From Paralithodes platypus (taxonomy: Eukaryota > Arthropoda > Malacostraca > Decapoda > Lithodidae): 64,000 bases of DNA. Position numbers and translations under genes: made by a program. The stretch covers positions 44,681,120 through 44,745,119 of the forward strand of contig CM064509.1 of assembly GCA_032716605.1 (NCBI GenBank), read 5' to 3'. The notes below the pieces were generated by a model. The model was not told the DNA's origin. It did no database searches and saw only the letters and a program-made list of their open reading frames with translations. This document shows positions 21,385-31,351 of this stretch, piece after piece. How positions within the stretch are numbered: the first letter of the stretch is position 1; the number at the start of each line of letters is the position of its first letter.

Positions 21385-22008
21385 TCAATAATTCTTGAAG
21401 GTGTGGTAGTCCCTGAAGCAGTCACCCAGGCAGAGTGGAACTTTGCACTCGGCGCACATTGAGGTGACTCTTTTGGTGACATGGGGTTTCCTGACACTGG
21501 TGCTGCAGACGGTGCACTGCACCTGCCTGCGACGAGTGCCAAGCATCTCAGTGTTGATGGGGTAGTGTCTTTCGACACCCAGCTGGATGCGGTCAGGAAC
21601 GTGATCCCCACGCCATGCCGTACGTCTGTGAGTGGTGGTGCCATACTTCTCCAGGAGTTGGTATGAGACGTTGTAGACGAACTCCCGGAATTTCAGCTTC
21701 TGGTTTGGGGCCATATCCTTTTTCACCAACCACAAGTTGTAGGCGTTGAGCATCGTGATATCAACTAGATGGAGGAAGAGCTTGTGATACCACTTCACAG
21801 TCTTCCTCAGACACTCAACGCCTGACAGCTGACAGTCAGACTTGTCCACCAGGCGCATGTTCTTAGTGTAGTCCACTACCATGTCGGGCTTGTAGATTGT
21901 CTTCCTGGTTCGGTAGTGGATTTTGCCAGAATCCATCTGGGCACCTGTGTGGACGGTGGAAAGCAGGTGGACGTCTCGCTTATCCTTCCACTTCAGGGCT
22001 ATCAGTTT
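21385..22008 (-). CDS. piggyBac transposase, C-terminal part (third catalytic Asp and Cys-rich domain)
   Basis: Directly continues the frame of the next entry after a single TGA at 22009-22011. Begins GKLIALKWKDKRDVHLLSTV, where Asp of KRDVHLLS is the expected third carboxylate of the piggyBac DDD triad. Then RKTIYKPDMVVDYTKNM and DKSDCQLSGVECLRKTVKWY, both conserved in piggyBac-like (PGBD) proteins. It ends with a Cys-rich domain (CTVC, then MCAECKVPLCLGDCF) typical of the PGBD C-terminal zinc-binding fold and a TAA at 21385. The TGA could derive from CGA by one CpG transition. Homologs have no break here. Confidence 0.92.
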   Translation of the reverse strand, partial: KLIALKWKDKRDVHLLSTVHTGAQMDSGKIHYRTRKTIYKPDMVVDYTKNMRLVDKSDCQLSGVECLRKTVKWYHKLFLHLVDITMLNAYNLWLVKKDMAPNQKLKFREFVYNVSYQLLEKYGTTTHRRTAWRGDHVPDRIQLGVERHYPINTEMLGTRRRQVQCTVCSTSVRKPHVTKRVTSMCAECKVPLCLGDCFRDYHTFKNY

Positions 22009-22011
22009 CCC

Positions 22012-23160
22012 TCACTTCTCGAGCTGCTTGTATTTCTGCCCCTTTCGTCGCCTTCTTCGCACATGCCTCTCGCGGTGTTCCTGGGCCAGGTCGTCTTCTG
22101 AAGGTGTGTCACTGGAGGAGGCATCTGTGAGAGGAATGACATTACCTGTGAACTTTGGCATAAACTTTCTTGTCTTTCTGACAGTCCCACATGACCCCGT
22201 TTGGTTGGCATGAAGAAACTGGCAGAGAGCAGGAGAAGTATACCAGTTGTCAGTGTAGATGATGTGGCCTTTGCCCAGGTAAGGTGCCAACATTTTCCTG
22301 ACGATGGCACCTGACATGCCCATGGGGTCATTGGCAGCGGCTTTCGGTATGTCAATGTCAGTGCCTGTGTACACGATCGTGTCAAGCACTATTCCAGTTT
22401 CGCAGTCACACAAAACGAAGAGCTTGATTCCGAACCTATGCCTTTTCAAGGGGATATACTGCTTGAAAACAAGACGTCCTTTGAAGAGCACGAGCGACTC
22501 ATCAATCACCAAATTGAGGAAGGGGTAAAAGTATTTCCTATACCTCTCTAACAACATGGTGAACACATCCCGAACTTTCCATATCCTGTCAATCCTGTTA
22601 GGATTTTCGTTGTCTGCAAAGTGCATAAATCTTAGCAGCAACAAAAATCTGTCACGAGTCATGAACTTATTGAAAGTTGGGGTGGCGATGAGAGGGTCGT
22701 GCTTCCAATAGTGTTGCAACACATGCTTCTTGATCAGAGGCATGAGGAACAACAAGGCAAAGAACGTCATAAATTCTTCAACAGTCGTATCCACCCAGCC
22801 TCGTATTCTCGCTTTTGGAGAAAGGACGTCCAATCTGCCAAACACCCACCTGTAGTAGGCGTTTGTTTGGGCAACGATGTACGTCATTACCTCCATATCG
22901 AAAAAAGCGAGGAAGAAGTCGCTTTCGTTCGCTTGATCGTCACAGGGCCAGTCGTCAGTTGTTCCTGACGTCCCAGGATTGAACTGGGGCACGTCAGGTA
23001 CAAAATTGACCCCGTCAGACCAATCGAACGAAGGCAGCTCAGGGATCGGAATGTCGTCTGCGTCTGCTTCATCGTGTGAAATATCGCTTCCATGGTTGCG
23101 ATACAGCACTGCATCATCATCATCACCCTCCTCTTCACTTGACAGACGATGCCCTTCCTT
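22012..23160 (-). CDS. piggyBac transposase, catalytic core
   Basis: Cut-and-paste transposase core acting in the nucleus on TTAA targets. The frame is open from 23298, but coding similarity starts near 23160 (SSEEEGDDDDAVLYRN), where it takes over from the N-terminal frame. Counting from 23298: acidic region 53-126, NAYYRWVFGRLDVL at 146-159, WVDTTVEEFMTFFALLFLM at 168-186, MTRDRFLLLLRFMHFAD at 213-229, first catalytic Asp266 in LVIDESLVLFKGR, Asp298 in VLCDCETG, and second catalytic Asp350 in HIIYTDNWYTSPALC. It ends in a basic run (RHVRRRRRKGQKYKQLEK) at the TGA. Two defects (this stop and the N-terminal frameshift) suggest recent inactivation. Confidence 0.93.
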   Translation of the reverse strand, partial: KEGHRLSSEEEGDDDDAVLYRNHGSDISHDEADADDIPIPELPSFDWSDGVNFVPDVPQFNPGTSGTTDDWPCDDQANESDFFLAFFDMEVMTYIVAQTNAYYRWVFGRLDVLSPKARIRGWVDTTVEEFMTFFALLFLMPLIKKHVLQHYWKHDPLIATPTFNKFMTRDRFLLLLRFMHFADNENPNRIDRIWKVRDVFTMLLERYRKYFYPFLNLVIDESLVLFKGRLVFKQYIPLKRHRFGIKLFVLCDCETGIVLDTIVYTGTDIDIPKAAANDPMGMSGAIVRKMLAPYLGKGHIIYTDNWYTSPALCQFLHANQTGSCGTVRKTRKFMPKFTGNVIPLTDASSSDTPSEDDLAQEHRERHVRRRRRKGQKYKQLEK

Positions 23161-24280
23161 TATTCTCGTCACCGACGTCGGACTCACTCCCACTGTCCAC
23201 TCCCAAATCCCCCCACCCTTGGTCCCGTGATAGGGCTTCGTCGTCGAAACCAGGGCTGCCAATGTCCTGCGAATCACCATCAAACAGCAAGGCGGCATAC
23301 TTTGATGGTGTCAGAGTTTTCCGGGTCACTTTTGCACGTGCGGGAGTCTTATGGACAGGGACAGCAGAGGCGGTGGCAGGGGCGGCGGCAGGGGCAGCAG
23401 TGGTGCGTGGCCTTGATGGCAAGATGATGGTGGTGCCTGTCGCCCTTCTCTCTGTTCCTTGGGCAGGGGCGGCATGGGCGGCAAGGGCAGCAGGGGCAGC
23501 AGGGCCGGCAGGGACACCAGGGCCAGCAGGGCCAGCAGTCGCTTTCCCTCTCCCTTTCCCCTTCCCCTTCCCCTTCCCTGTTCCTTGGGCAGGGGCGGCA
23601 GGGGCGGCAGGGGCAGCAGGGGCAGCAGGGGCGGCAGGGGCGGCAGGGGCAGCCGGGCCAGGGGCGGCTGGTGGTGGTGGTGGTGGTAGGGGCACTGTGG
23701 CTGGCGTACGGGTTCTCTTCCCTACGCCCGTGCCTTTAATTTTTCCTGCCCCCGCAGGTTCTGCAGCCCTAGGGTGGCCTCCTGCGTCGCTGGTACCGGT
23801 GGCAGGGGTGGCAGGGGCAGCAGGGGCGGCAGGGGCGGCAGGGGCAGCCGGGCCAGGGGCGGCTGGTGGTGGTGGTGGTGGTAGGGGCTCTGTGGCTGGC
23901 GTACGGGTTCTCTTCCCTACGCCCGTGCCTTTAATTTTTCCTGCCCCCGCAGGTTCTGCAGCCCTAGGGCGGCCTCCTGCGTTGCTGGTACCGGTGGCAG
24001 GGGTGGCAGTGGTGGCAGTGGTGGTGGTAGTGGTTGTTGCAGTGGCCTGGGTCGTGGTGGCAGTGTCCCGAAACACCAATGACCTCTGTACCTTTCTCGT
24101 GCTTGCACGTGTTTTTCGTGCTTTGGGTGCAGGTGTTTCGTCCTCCGAGCTGTAGGGCGTGTTGCACTGGTAGGTAGGGTCTTTAGCAGCCACCCTCTGC
24201 CTTCCACGGTGGCTAACACCACCAGAAGGAGGGCTGGTTGTGTCATCAGGGAGCGAGCGTGAGGGACGTGTGGGCTCCAT
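23135..24280 (-). CDS. piggyBac transposase, low-complexity N-terminal region
   Basis: From ATG at 24278-24280 (MEPTRPSRSLPDDTTSPPSG) the frame runs 381 codons into an acidic end (FDDEALSRDQGWGDLGVDSG) and a TGA at 23135. A one-base shift around 23150-23160 would join it to the catalytic frame. The middle is Thr/Ala/Pro/Gly-rich: TATTTQATAT near 24050, then two tandem copies of a block with AGAGKIKGTGVGKRTRTPAT and a PPPPPP run (about 23640-23830 and 23830-24010), then AAPAAP repeats and a KGKGKGKGRGK run. The frame also opens upstream to 24526, but that part overlaps the element end. Opposite-strand Gly/Ala frames here are shadows. The tail has basic patches that could localise the enzyme; this is inference. 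Confidence 0.8.
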   Translation of the reverse strand: MEPTRPSRSLPDDTTSPPSGGVSHRGRQRVAAKDPTYQCNTPYSSEDETPAPKARKTRASTRKVQRSLVFRDTATTTQATATTTTTTTATTATPATGTSNAGGRPRAAEPAGAGKIKGTGVGKRTRTPATEPLPPPPPPAAPGPAAPAAPAAPAAPATPATGTSDAGGHPRAAEPAGAGKIKGTGVGKRTRTPATVPLPPPPPPAAPGPAAPAAPAAPAAPAAPAAPAAPAQGTGKGKGKGKGRGKATAGPAGPGVPAGPAAPAALAAHAAPAQGTERRATGTTIILPSRPRTTAAPAAAPATASAVPVHKTPARAKVTRKTLTPSKYAALLFDGDSQDIGSPGFDDEALSRDQGWGDLGVDSGSESDVGDENKGRASSVK

Positions 24281-24504
24281 GACTAGTGCGTGGTTACTGG
24301 CGCGGTGGTGCTTGCACGAGTGCAGGGCGAGCGTTTGGCGGGGTGGTGTCGAGAGTTGACATGTAGTACTATACCCACACCAATTTTCAGCCGCCTGGCT
24401 ATAAACGCGCGGTTTTGGTACGCGTTCAAAAGCTCTGCTCTTAAGAGTCTCCCCGCAGTCCGCCGGGGGAACTCTTAAGAGTCTCCCTGCAGCTCCCGGG
24501 TTAA

Positions 24505-24640
24505 CTATACGGAATATGATTTTCATTTTGAGTTCATTAAATATAATATAAGTTTCTGGTCAACTGCCAGATTATTTCTACCCTATTAGTATAAGCATTT
24601 TAAAATATATATTACATTTGGTGGCAGCAAGGTGGGATCC
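24505..24640 (+). repeat. LTR 3' end and primer-binding region of a gypsy-like element
   Basis: TATACGGAATATGATTTTC through TTTCTACCCTATTAGT matches 33742-33830. After it, ACATTTGGTGGCAGCAAGGT (24614-24633) looks like an LTR end followed by a primer-binding site starting TGG. Confidence 0.55.
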
Positions 24641-24686
24641 GACAAATTGATCAAAGCGAATATATTGATTTAAGAGACCTCACACA

Positions 24687-25480
24687 ATGACTGCGTTACT
24701 TCCCTTTAGACAGTGGGAAGAATGGAGAGAGGAAGTAGAACTATGGATCGAACAGCTAGAATGCCAGTTCACGCTACTAGATGTCACAGAGGATGCCAAA
24801 AAAATGGTTTATGGGAAAGCCCACTTATGGAAAGCTTTCAAGGACGTGAGAGCACAACTGGAAGGGCTAGAAACCTAGACAGACGTAAATAACACAATGA
24901 TAGAGAAATTTTGGTGAAAAACCTCGACCAGAAAGGCTAGAGACAAACTCAAGACCCTGAAGTAGATGGACACAATGTGAGAGCCCTATGAAGGGAAATC
25001 ACTAAGAACATTAGATTAGCGTACCCTCACCTGGACCAAGAGAAACAGGAGACGGAAGTAAGGGAAATCATGATACAGGTTTCCCAGTAGATGTAAAGAG
25101 ACATTCTATCATCCATGAGGTAACCACCACCTACAAACTCATGGAAGTGATTATAATGGTGATAGAAGCAAGAGAAATGTAAGAGGAGTAAAAGAGAGGA
25201 GAAGAAGACCTAAACACAAGGTATAAGAAAGTGAGTGTCCGATGTTTCTTATGTCAGCAAATCGGACATATTGACAGAAATTTACCTAACCGTTCAGTGA
25301 ATCAGACCATGGCCCAAAGACCACTGCCTATCAACAACAGACCTCTATCGTTAATGGCACCTCAAAATAGAAATGGGGAAAGATTGAGACTACTAGACTA
25401 CGGTAAAGTAGAGGAGACCCAATCAAAGCCAAAAACACTATGCCCGAGGAAAAAAGAAAATTTTACAGTAGACCTCTCAT
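24687..25480 (+). pseudogene. gypsy-like gag remnant
   Basis: Starts with an open 64-codon run (MTALLPFRQWEEWREEVELW, then WKAFKDVRAQLEG) that looks like the N-terminus of a Ty3/gypsy gag. The rest is broken. At about 25240 CFLCQQIGHIDRN is a zinc knuckle that lost its last Cys. A final open piece (25231-25482) ends near the protease. At least five stops lie in between. Confidence 0.6.
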
Positions 25481-25545
25481 AGATGGGCGACATGAAGAGG
25501 TTAACATTTTGAAGAAACAAACGTCCTGTGAAACAATGGTGATTA

Positions 25546-25974
25546 ATGGACACGGGAGCAAACCGGAGTTGCTTACTAGAAATATATCTCAGAAATAACC
25601 AAACGGAAATGGGATCTTTAAATCATACTAACATTCAACTGGCAGGAGCTCGGCGGCAACCATTAACCATTTTAGGGAAAGTAGACACTGTGATGCTACA
25701 ATGGAAAGGAATCAAATTTACCACAGATTTATGCGTACTATCGGGGAAATCGAGTAGTGGCTTAGACGGATTCTTGGGAATAGATCTAATGAATCAGTTA
25801 GTTGTAAATATTCAATGTGGAACCAAAGAAATTATCACCACATTAAGACCCCAGATAGTAGCCACCACAGGCAAAGTTTCACTCCCTCACAAAACATGGC
25901 AGATGGTAGAGATTCCACGACTCAATGGGATAAGGGAAGGAATCTTTGAACCAGATCACCAAAATGAAGTCTGA
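25546..25974 (+). pseudogene. Retroviral-type aspartic protease of the gypsy-like element
   Basis: Open run with MDTGANRSCLL at its start (the D-T-G-A active-site loop), then QLAGARRQPLTILGKVDTVM and GLDGFLGIDLMNQLV, a standard retropepsin layout of about 110 residues. The next codons (LPHKTWQMVEIPRLNG) lead towards RT, but no RT follows. It ends with a stop at 25972-25974. Confidence 0.75.
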
Positions 25975-26231
25975 TTATCACCCACTCTGATTACTCCGGA
26001 TCAAGAATAATAATATTGTCGTTGCTAATTTTGGAGAAACCACCAAGGTTATTCTCCCTATGAAGTTATTTTCGACACTACTCCCAAGCTTCCTCAAGAA
26101 TGCCTGTTACTCTACAGTATAAAAGACCTATTTACGACCTGAAAACTACTGCCAAGAAAAAGGGAAGAGACAGGATTAAATTCAAACTTATATACAACGC
26201 AAACAGCCCGAAACTCCGACCCTCAAAAACC

Positions 26232-26530
26232 CATATTCTAAAGGGGAATAGGTCCTGATTAAAAGGCATGATCCAATTCGGGCAGCTATGCTCAAAGAAA
26301 TATATGAAGGCCCTTTTCAAATTGTCGAAATCAATGGACCATACCAAGTCTGGTACCGAAACGTTGAGAGGGTTATATCAATTACGCACATTCGACATAC
26401 TAAGAGATATGAAAGGCCCGTCCCTACAAGACCAGATGAATGGAGTGAGGACGAGATAAGTGACGAAGAAAAGGAAACCCAGACTGATGAAAGTGACAGA
26501 GAAATTTATCCAGAACACAAGGAAATATGA
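26232..26530 (+). pseudogene. Integrase C-terminal end of the gypsy-like element (RT, RNase H and integrase core deleted)
   Basis: Reads VLIKRHDPIRAAMLKEIYEG, then GPFQIVEINGPYQVWYRNVE and HIRHTKRYERPVPTRP, the SH3-like integrase tail (KGP-F-I---- Y-V--V). An acidic tail follows (SDEEKETQTDESD). It lies only 250 bp after the protease, so roughly 3 kb of pol is missing: a large internal deletion. 26530-26880 holds no gene; a purine tract (GGGGCTTGGGGGGAGGAAG) sits at 26671-26689. Confidence 0.65.
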
Positions 26531-26885
26531 GCCATCCCTGATGGAAGAGAGTTATCAGTGACCTTCTAGTTTTCATCAATCCTGTAATAGAGGGAAGTTT
26601 AACTTCGGATCTGAAGTAGAATTAGACTCCTCGATAGATGATGAAGTAGAGAGAGACGAAGAGTGGACCGGGGCTTGGGGGGAGGAAGAACCCAATGGGT
26701 CTCGCAGTCTCTATAGGTCTGGTGATTAGTTTAGAACAAGGCGCAGATTCAATTTTCGCTGATGACGAGACAGACATTAATGGAAAAGAATAAAACTCAG
26801 AGACTTGGCCAATCAAATCAGATAAAAAAAAAACATCACAAACGCCCAAACAAGTCATAACAGATAGATAGACAAAGATCTTTAA

Positions 26886-27365
26886 CCCTTAATAAGCGGC
26901 TCACCACATAAGTCGAGTTAAATAAAGCTGGACTATGTGGCGGCGCTCGACATAACTCGAGTGGCAATTTCAGCACGTAATGTTGCTGAGAGAGAGAGAC
27001 AAGTGGTGGCAGGAGAGTAGCGAGCGTATATCTGCTCCAGACCACCGCGGCGAACCTACTGACACGAATCTCACCTCCCTCCTACCTCTCTCACTCGCTA
27101 TATAAGGAATTGTATGGGGAAAGTGCCTAATTACATGCTTTTTGCACTCGCGTTGCACGGTTATTGCAAGAAAACTAGCCATCATAAAAGAATCGTTATG
27201 GTGTCATTCGAAAGCTCTGTTTATGCCCTTTCAGGGATAGATACTTGTTTTACGTTCTGGGTCTTATTTAGGCATGAAAATGATCACGTAAACAGCCCTA
27301 TTTTGGCTAAAAACACCCCGCTGGGTGGTACATATAAATAAACCGCATGGGCCGCTCTTAAGGTG
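26886..27365 (+). mobile_element. TTAA-MITE family 1, copy 2
   Basis: 480 bp between TTAA at 26882-26885 and 27366-27369. Ends CCCTTAATAAGCGGC and GCCGCTCTTAAGGTG form an imperfect inverted repeat (about 12 of 15). The left subterminal region has a repeated unit (CGGCTC-CACATAAGTCGAGT, CGGCGCTCGACATAACTCGAG). Frames over it are not genes. It lies at the end of the gypsy-like remnant. Confidence 0.93.
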
Positions 27366-27569
27366 TTAAACTCGGTCAGACCGACTCACCTCGTCAAACG
27401 ATAACAAAAGAATACACAACCTAACGGAAAGACAAGTCTAGAGAAGTTTGTGAAAGCAGTAAAAATAATAAGCAACCTGAAACGATTACCCATAGTGGCC
27501 GTGTTTACCATCCACCAATCAGATAGCCGGAACCTAATATAAAAAGGACACTCACAGGTAATCCATGTC

Positions 27570-27820
27570 AATCCGAAGGTATGCCTCTATCTAGCAACCA
27601 AGAGTATATGCTCCGTCGCCTGATAGCGATTGTGAGTGGAAAAGGGCAGACGGTGGAATCCGTATGGACACTACGACAGCTCCTCAAACGTCAAGATTTC
27701 ATTCTCTTGGCTCGCACAGCACTACCTCACCAAACCCAGGCAAGACAACTACACACTTTTCTGGTACAATATGGTGATGTAATTGACTGGGAACCAGAAG
27801 AGAGGGGTTATGTTAGATAG
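27570..27820 (+). other. Unidentified small ORF
   Basis: 79 codons (MPLSSNQEYMLRRLIAIVSG, then TLRQLLKRQDFILLARTALP) ending in TAG at 27818. Composition is protein-like and rich in Arg/Leu/Gln with predicted helices, similar in style to the N-terminus of some retroelement gag proteins. No family recognised, no splice sites or neighbours that explain it. 27821-28280 contains only weak frames. Confidence 0.25.
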
Positions 27821-28321
27821 GTAGTGTGGTGATCGGGAGCTCGCCTTAATAAAGATGGGGATGGCGGGGACCAATCATCAATCAGCATTTGTCAAGGGAA
27901 ATGGTAGAAAAGAGTGTCAAGAATAGAACCAAAACCTCCCTCGAGTGGCAGCCAATGAGCGGCCAGGCTTTGATCCTGCCGACATTCAAATTAAACAGTA
28001 CAGAGATTGGCTAACTTCTAACTCGCTCCCATTTAACTCCCACACAATATATCCCGGCAAAAAGCATCCTATTACCACTGTGCCAGCCCCATACTCCCAT
28101 CAGCCACTTAAAAATGTGGGAAATGCATTACCGGGGTACTATTTGAGTGAAATAAAACATGAAGAGGGAAAGCAACATAATCAAAGCTGCCGCGCGGATA
28201 CCTGTACGCTCAACCAGCCGGCTCGACTAATCAGCGAGCCGCCTGGCGTGAGGCGTGGGTATATAAGAAGGAGGGCGTGGCCTGGGAATTGTGGTAACCC
28301 TGGCCTATGTTGTTGGCAACA

Positions 28322-28388
28322 CTGGTTTCGATCAGTGGGGTTAAGCAACGTGGGGTCTGGTCAGTAGTTGGATGGGTGACCGCCTGGT
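28322..28388 (+). repeat. 5S rRNA-derived module (boxes A, IE and C), copy 1
   Basis: CTGGTTTCGATCAGTGGGGT and GGATGGGTGACCGCCTGG match the internal control region of metazoan 5S rRNA (GTTAAGCAACG, GGTCAGTA, TTGGATGGGTGACCGCCTGG) along about 67 bp. The 5' and 3' ends of 5S and their terminal pairing are absent, so this is not a functional gene. TATATAAGAAGG lies upstream at 28259. The layout fits the 5S-derived head of a SINE3-type element or a pseudogene; the tail would be repeat A. Confidence 0.75.
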
Positions 28389-28430
28389 AACAGCACACAG
28401 CTGCTGGGTGGGTTGGGGGCCTTGTACCAG

Positions 28431-29060
28431 CAGGCAGTAGCTGGATGGGTGAACGCCCAGTACCAACACAGATCAGATGTTGCCACACATACATGGGGTG
28501 GGTGAAATTTCCCTGGCTTGCCACCAGGGTCCAAGTAGCCCAGGAGTGTTGAACAAACTCCAATCCCTGTGTAGTTCCGTCTCACTCAGACGAAAATGAG
28601 TACCTGGAGACGTGGCACAAATGAATCCAGGGACCTGATTGGTGGCTTCCTGCAACCAATCAAACGCACGAGAATGAGAACTTGGCTAGCCACCAGGATT
28701 GCTCATAAGTCATTGGGCTGACTTGCTCTCGTGTTAGCCTTGTCCCAGCCAGACATAAAAGTGGGTACCTGGAGTGAAAAAGCGGCCTTGGCATGGTTGT
28801 ATCCTGGGGTAAATTTGATTACTTGTAACACCATTTCTATATTCTCCCGCCCATATGTGTCTGTCTGTCCTGCCTGTCCCACCATCCTAGCCCAAAAACA
28901 CAACTCCCGCAGGTTGGGTCAAACCCCGACGCCTTCATCTCCTACTACAATTCCCTTCCTCACCGCCTACTACTTCCTCTGTCCCAACTCTAGTATTCGA
29001 GGTATTGGGGTGATCAAAATTATTACTTGTCTCACCATTTCTATATTCTCCCGCCCTGGG
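28431..29060 (+). repeat. Dispersed repeat A, copy 1 (with 5S box-C segment)
   Basis: Homologous to 41259-41882. Starts with a second 5S-like segment (CAGTAGCTGGATGGGTGAAC at 28435), then ACACATACATGGGGTGGGTG, TTCCGTCTCACTCAGACGAA, CTCTCGTGTTAGCCTTGTCC and CGACGCCTTCATCTCCTACT. The last 240 bp contain a duplicated segment (TTACTTGT-CACCATTTCTATATTCTC at 28819 and 29023). No ORF with recognisable domains. 29060-29400 is unassigned and holds weak frames only. Confidence 0.8.
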
Positions 29061-29399
29061 ACTTCACTCCATGGCACAGTGCAGTCAAGAGCACATCTCT
29101 GAACCAGTGCTCCCACCCAAACTCCTTTCCTCTCCACCCAACATGGAGGGATTATGACGGGGATACAGCCGGGCCATGCAAGCACTGTGGAGGACCCATA
29201 TTTAGCACCAAAGGAGAATGTTAGCAAGCCTGCCTTTGTTCCCATCCACCTGCAGTATCCCCGAGCTTGCACTCATATAGCCCTCCTTCACACCACATCA
29301 CAAGACTTCCACACCCAGAACCAGTTGGTGGAAGACAAGGTCGAGTATAGCAGAGTGTACTGTGACGCTCCTGCATAGTAGCCACGTGCGGGCATGCGC

Positions 29400-31250
29400 G
29401 CGCTTCGGCTGCCCAGCCGTTTAGAAACCGGCAGGCGGCAGCCGGCCGGCCGGCTTTTCCTTAGTATATATCCTACGATAATGTAACTAATGTCTGGGAT
29501 ATTCTTATGTTGTTTCACAGCTTGAAGCTGCCCTTATTCTTAACCAACGCATCTTAGTATATTTTATTCTCGATAGTTGATTGTTTCATTATAATATATA
29601 AGATGTAAGTCTAGTGAGAGTGGGAGGAGACGAGCGGGAGACAGAGACCGGCTGGGGGACGTTGCTTCGCGCGGAGAGTCTAGCTTGGGACGAGCCTGAT
29701 GATGCCAATTTGATTGCAACGTTAGGCTTAGTTTCGACTCACGCAAGGGATAGAGGATTTTGACCCGGCAACTGTGTTGAGTGTTGCCAAGCATGGGATG
29801 TATTTCGCATGCCTAGGGTGGGGTCCAGACGGATTCAAGACTCAGAGCTCACCTCACTGTCATACCCTTCGGACCCCCTTGATATCTATACCTCTCAACC
29901 CCACTTAGAAACTTTCTCTCTTACTTTGTATACCTTCTTTCCACTACTTCACCAGTCTATTTAATTATCCCATCCCCTTGATAGACCTTATATCTATTAT
30001 TGTATTAACGACGAGCTCTCAGATAACTAGATAGGATTTAGGGCCTTATGCAGAGACGTAATTGTTAATGAGACCTAGGAAGCTTTTTTGTTGTCTCATA
30101 TTTGGTGGTTTCATGTTTGCTAGTGTGTTCTTGTGTCAGGTTAGCAGGGGCTAGACCGGAGGGGAGGCTTTTTGCGATCCTTTAAGTAAAGTCTGCTGGT
30201 GCGAGTCCTGTGGACCCGCACGACTTTACTAGGATACCCGTGGGAGTCTGGGGGAATTTTCTTGTCTGTGTCCCTGTGTGTCTAGTGTTGTGTTGTGTGA
30301 GGGCCCTTGCCTAGTCCACTCAGCACTGCACTAGCACGTCTTGCTTTTGTTTTAGGGTCGCCAGGAGAGAGTCAGATACTTGCGATCTGAGTCTCTCAAG
30401 AGAGCACCCTTTCAATTAGAGTAATTTGGCGCACAGACTTGGGAACGTCCCTAGGCTAGAGCAGGTGGCTCAGCCCGGGTATCCGAAGCCTATATCCTTC
30501 TGGCTAGACCTCTGCCTCCTGGCAGATTAACAGCTAGTGGTTTATTATATCTGTATGCTTGTTATTGTGCCACAGTTTACCGTTTTTGTGAGCATTGTGA
30601 GTCAGGGTGTGGCTTAGAGACTCTGTCCGAGCAGGCTTGCCTGACTAAGAGTGAGAAGCACACCTGTATGTGGTTATGTTGCGAGTTGCTACCTTTATTT
30701 AATTATACCTATGCCATTATACACTGTATGGCCTATCACTAGTATTTATTCCTGCTTATGAGTTAAGAGTTCTCTAAATCCGTAACTTACTTTCTTTGCT
30801 AAGCATCAGATCCTACAGTAGCCGCATGCAGTTTAGAAACCTGCATCTTGTCTACCTGTACGATGTTTTGAGGACTGTTTGCTTTCACCTTCTTTCACGC
30901 AGGGGTGATTAGTTGTATTACTTAACGTAACGTTAAATGTACTTTCTTCTAGTTTGTTATTAAATTGTTTCTGCAATTTAATTCCGTTATCTATATTTTC
31001 CTTGAAGCTTTAAGTCAACTTAATTGTGTGATCTTTTATATAGCCTGCTTGACTATCAGGAGTCTATAGTGCGTGCACCTTGTAATCGAGTCATAGGATA
31101 CCTTGTTTTCCAGGCAGGACTCTTGACGGTTTAGGGTGGTTTGTTGCCTGGGTTTATAGATAAGGGTTGGATCTAGCGTTTTCCGTTGTTGCTTATTGCC
31201 GCATACCTAGTCCAATAGAAAGAGCTCAGTGTTTATATATCCCAGGACGT
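29400..31250 (+). other. Non-coding stretch, possible LTR-like sequence
   Basis: No gene seen. The region is not strongly AT-biased and ends near GACGTAACAGTACTGG (31246-31261), similar to an LTR edge, followed by a short frame (GKEEYRDKKRRTILYKGPFR at 31280-31345) like the basic end of an integrase. An imperfect hairpin lies at 30186-30229. I could not find a second copy of a putative LTR in the window. Confidence 0.35.
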
Positions 31251-31351
31251 AACAGTACTGGCTAGCATTGAGGTAGTTAAAGTCGGAAAAGAAGAATACA
31301 GAGACAAGAAAAGAAGAACTATTTTGTATAAGGGACCCTTCAGAGCTCGGA

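Larger units (their letters stand above)
21385..24504 (-). mobile_element. piggyBac-superfamily DNA transposon (boundaries partly resolved)
   Basis: A nearly complete piggyBac transposase on the minus strand. The 5' side ends at a TTAA (24501-24504) next to CCCGGG, after which LTR-like sequence also seen at 33742 begins; that sets the likely outer edge. Before it are two subterminal copies of a GGGAGACTCTTAAGAG-type unit (24438-24455 and 24471-24490). I could not find a matching end on the left side; a TTAACC at 18799-18804 is a candidate but its TIR match is poor. Confidence 0.75.

Noticed and set aside
23076..24155. Gly/Ala-rich 359-codon frame on the + strand
   Set aside because: It is antisense to the low-complexity piggyBac N-terminus. 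GC-rich repeats keep the opposite strand open.
18799..24504. Piggybac element spanning 18799-24504 with TTAA at both edges
   Set aside because: A TTAACC is present at 18799, but the following bases (TCTCCGCGCG) do not match the right end (CCGGGAGCTG), and the flanks could not be matched to an empty site.
28322..28388. Functional 5S rRNA gene
   Set aside because: Only the internal control region matches. The 5' and 3' thirds of 5S and their terminal helix are missing and no T-run terminator follows.
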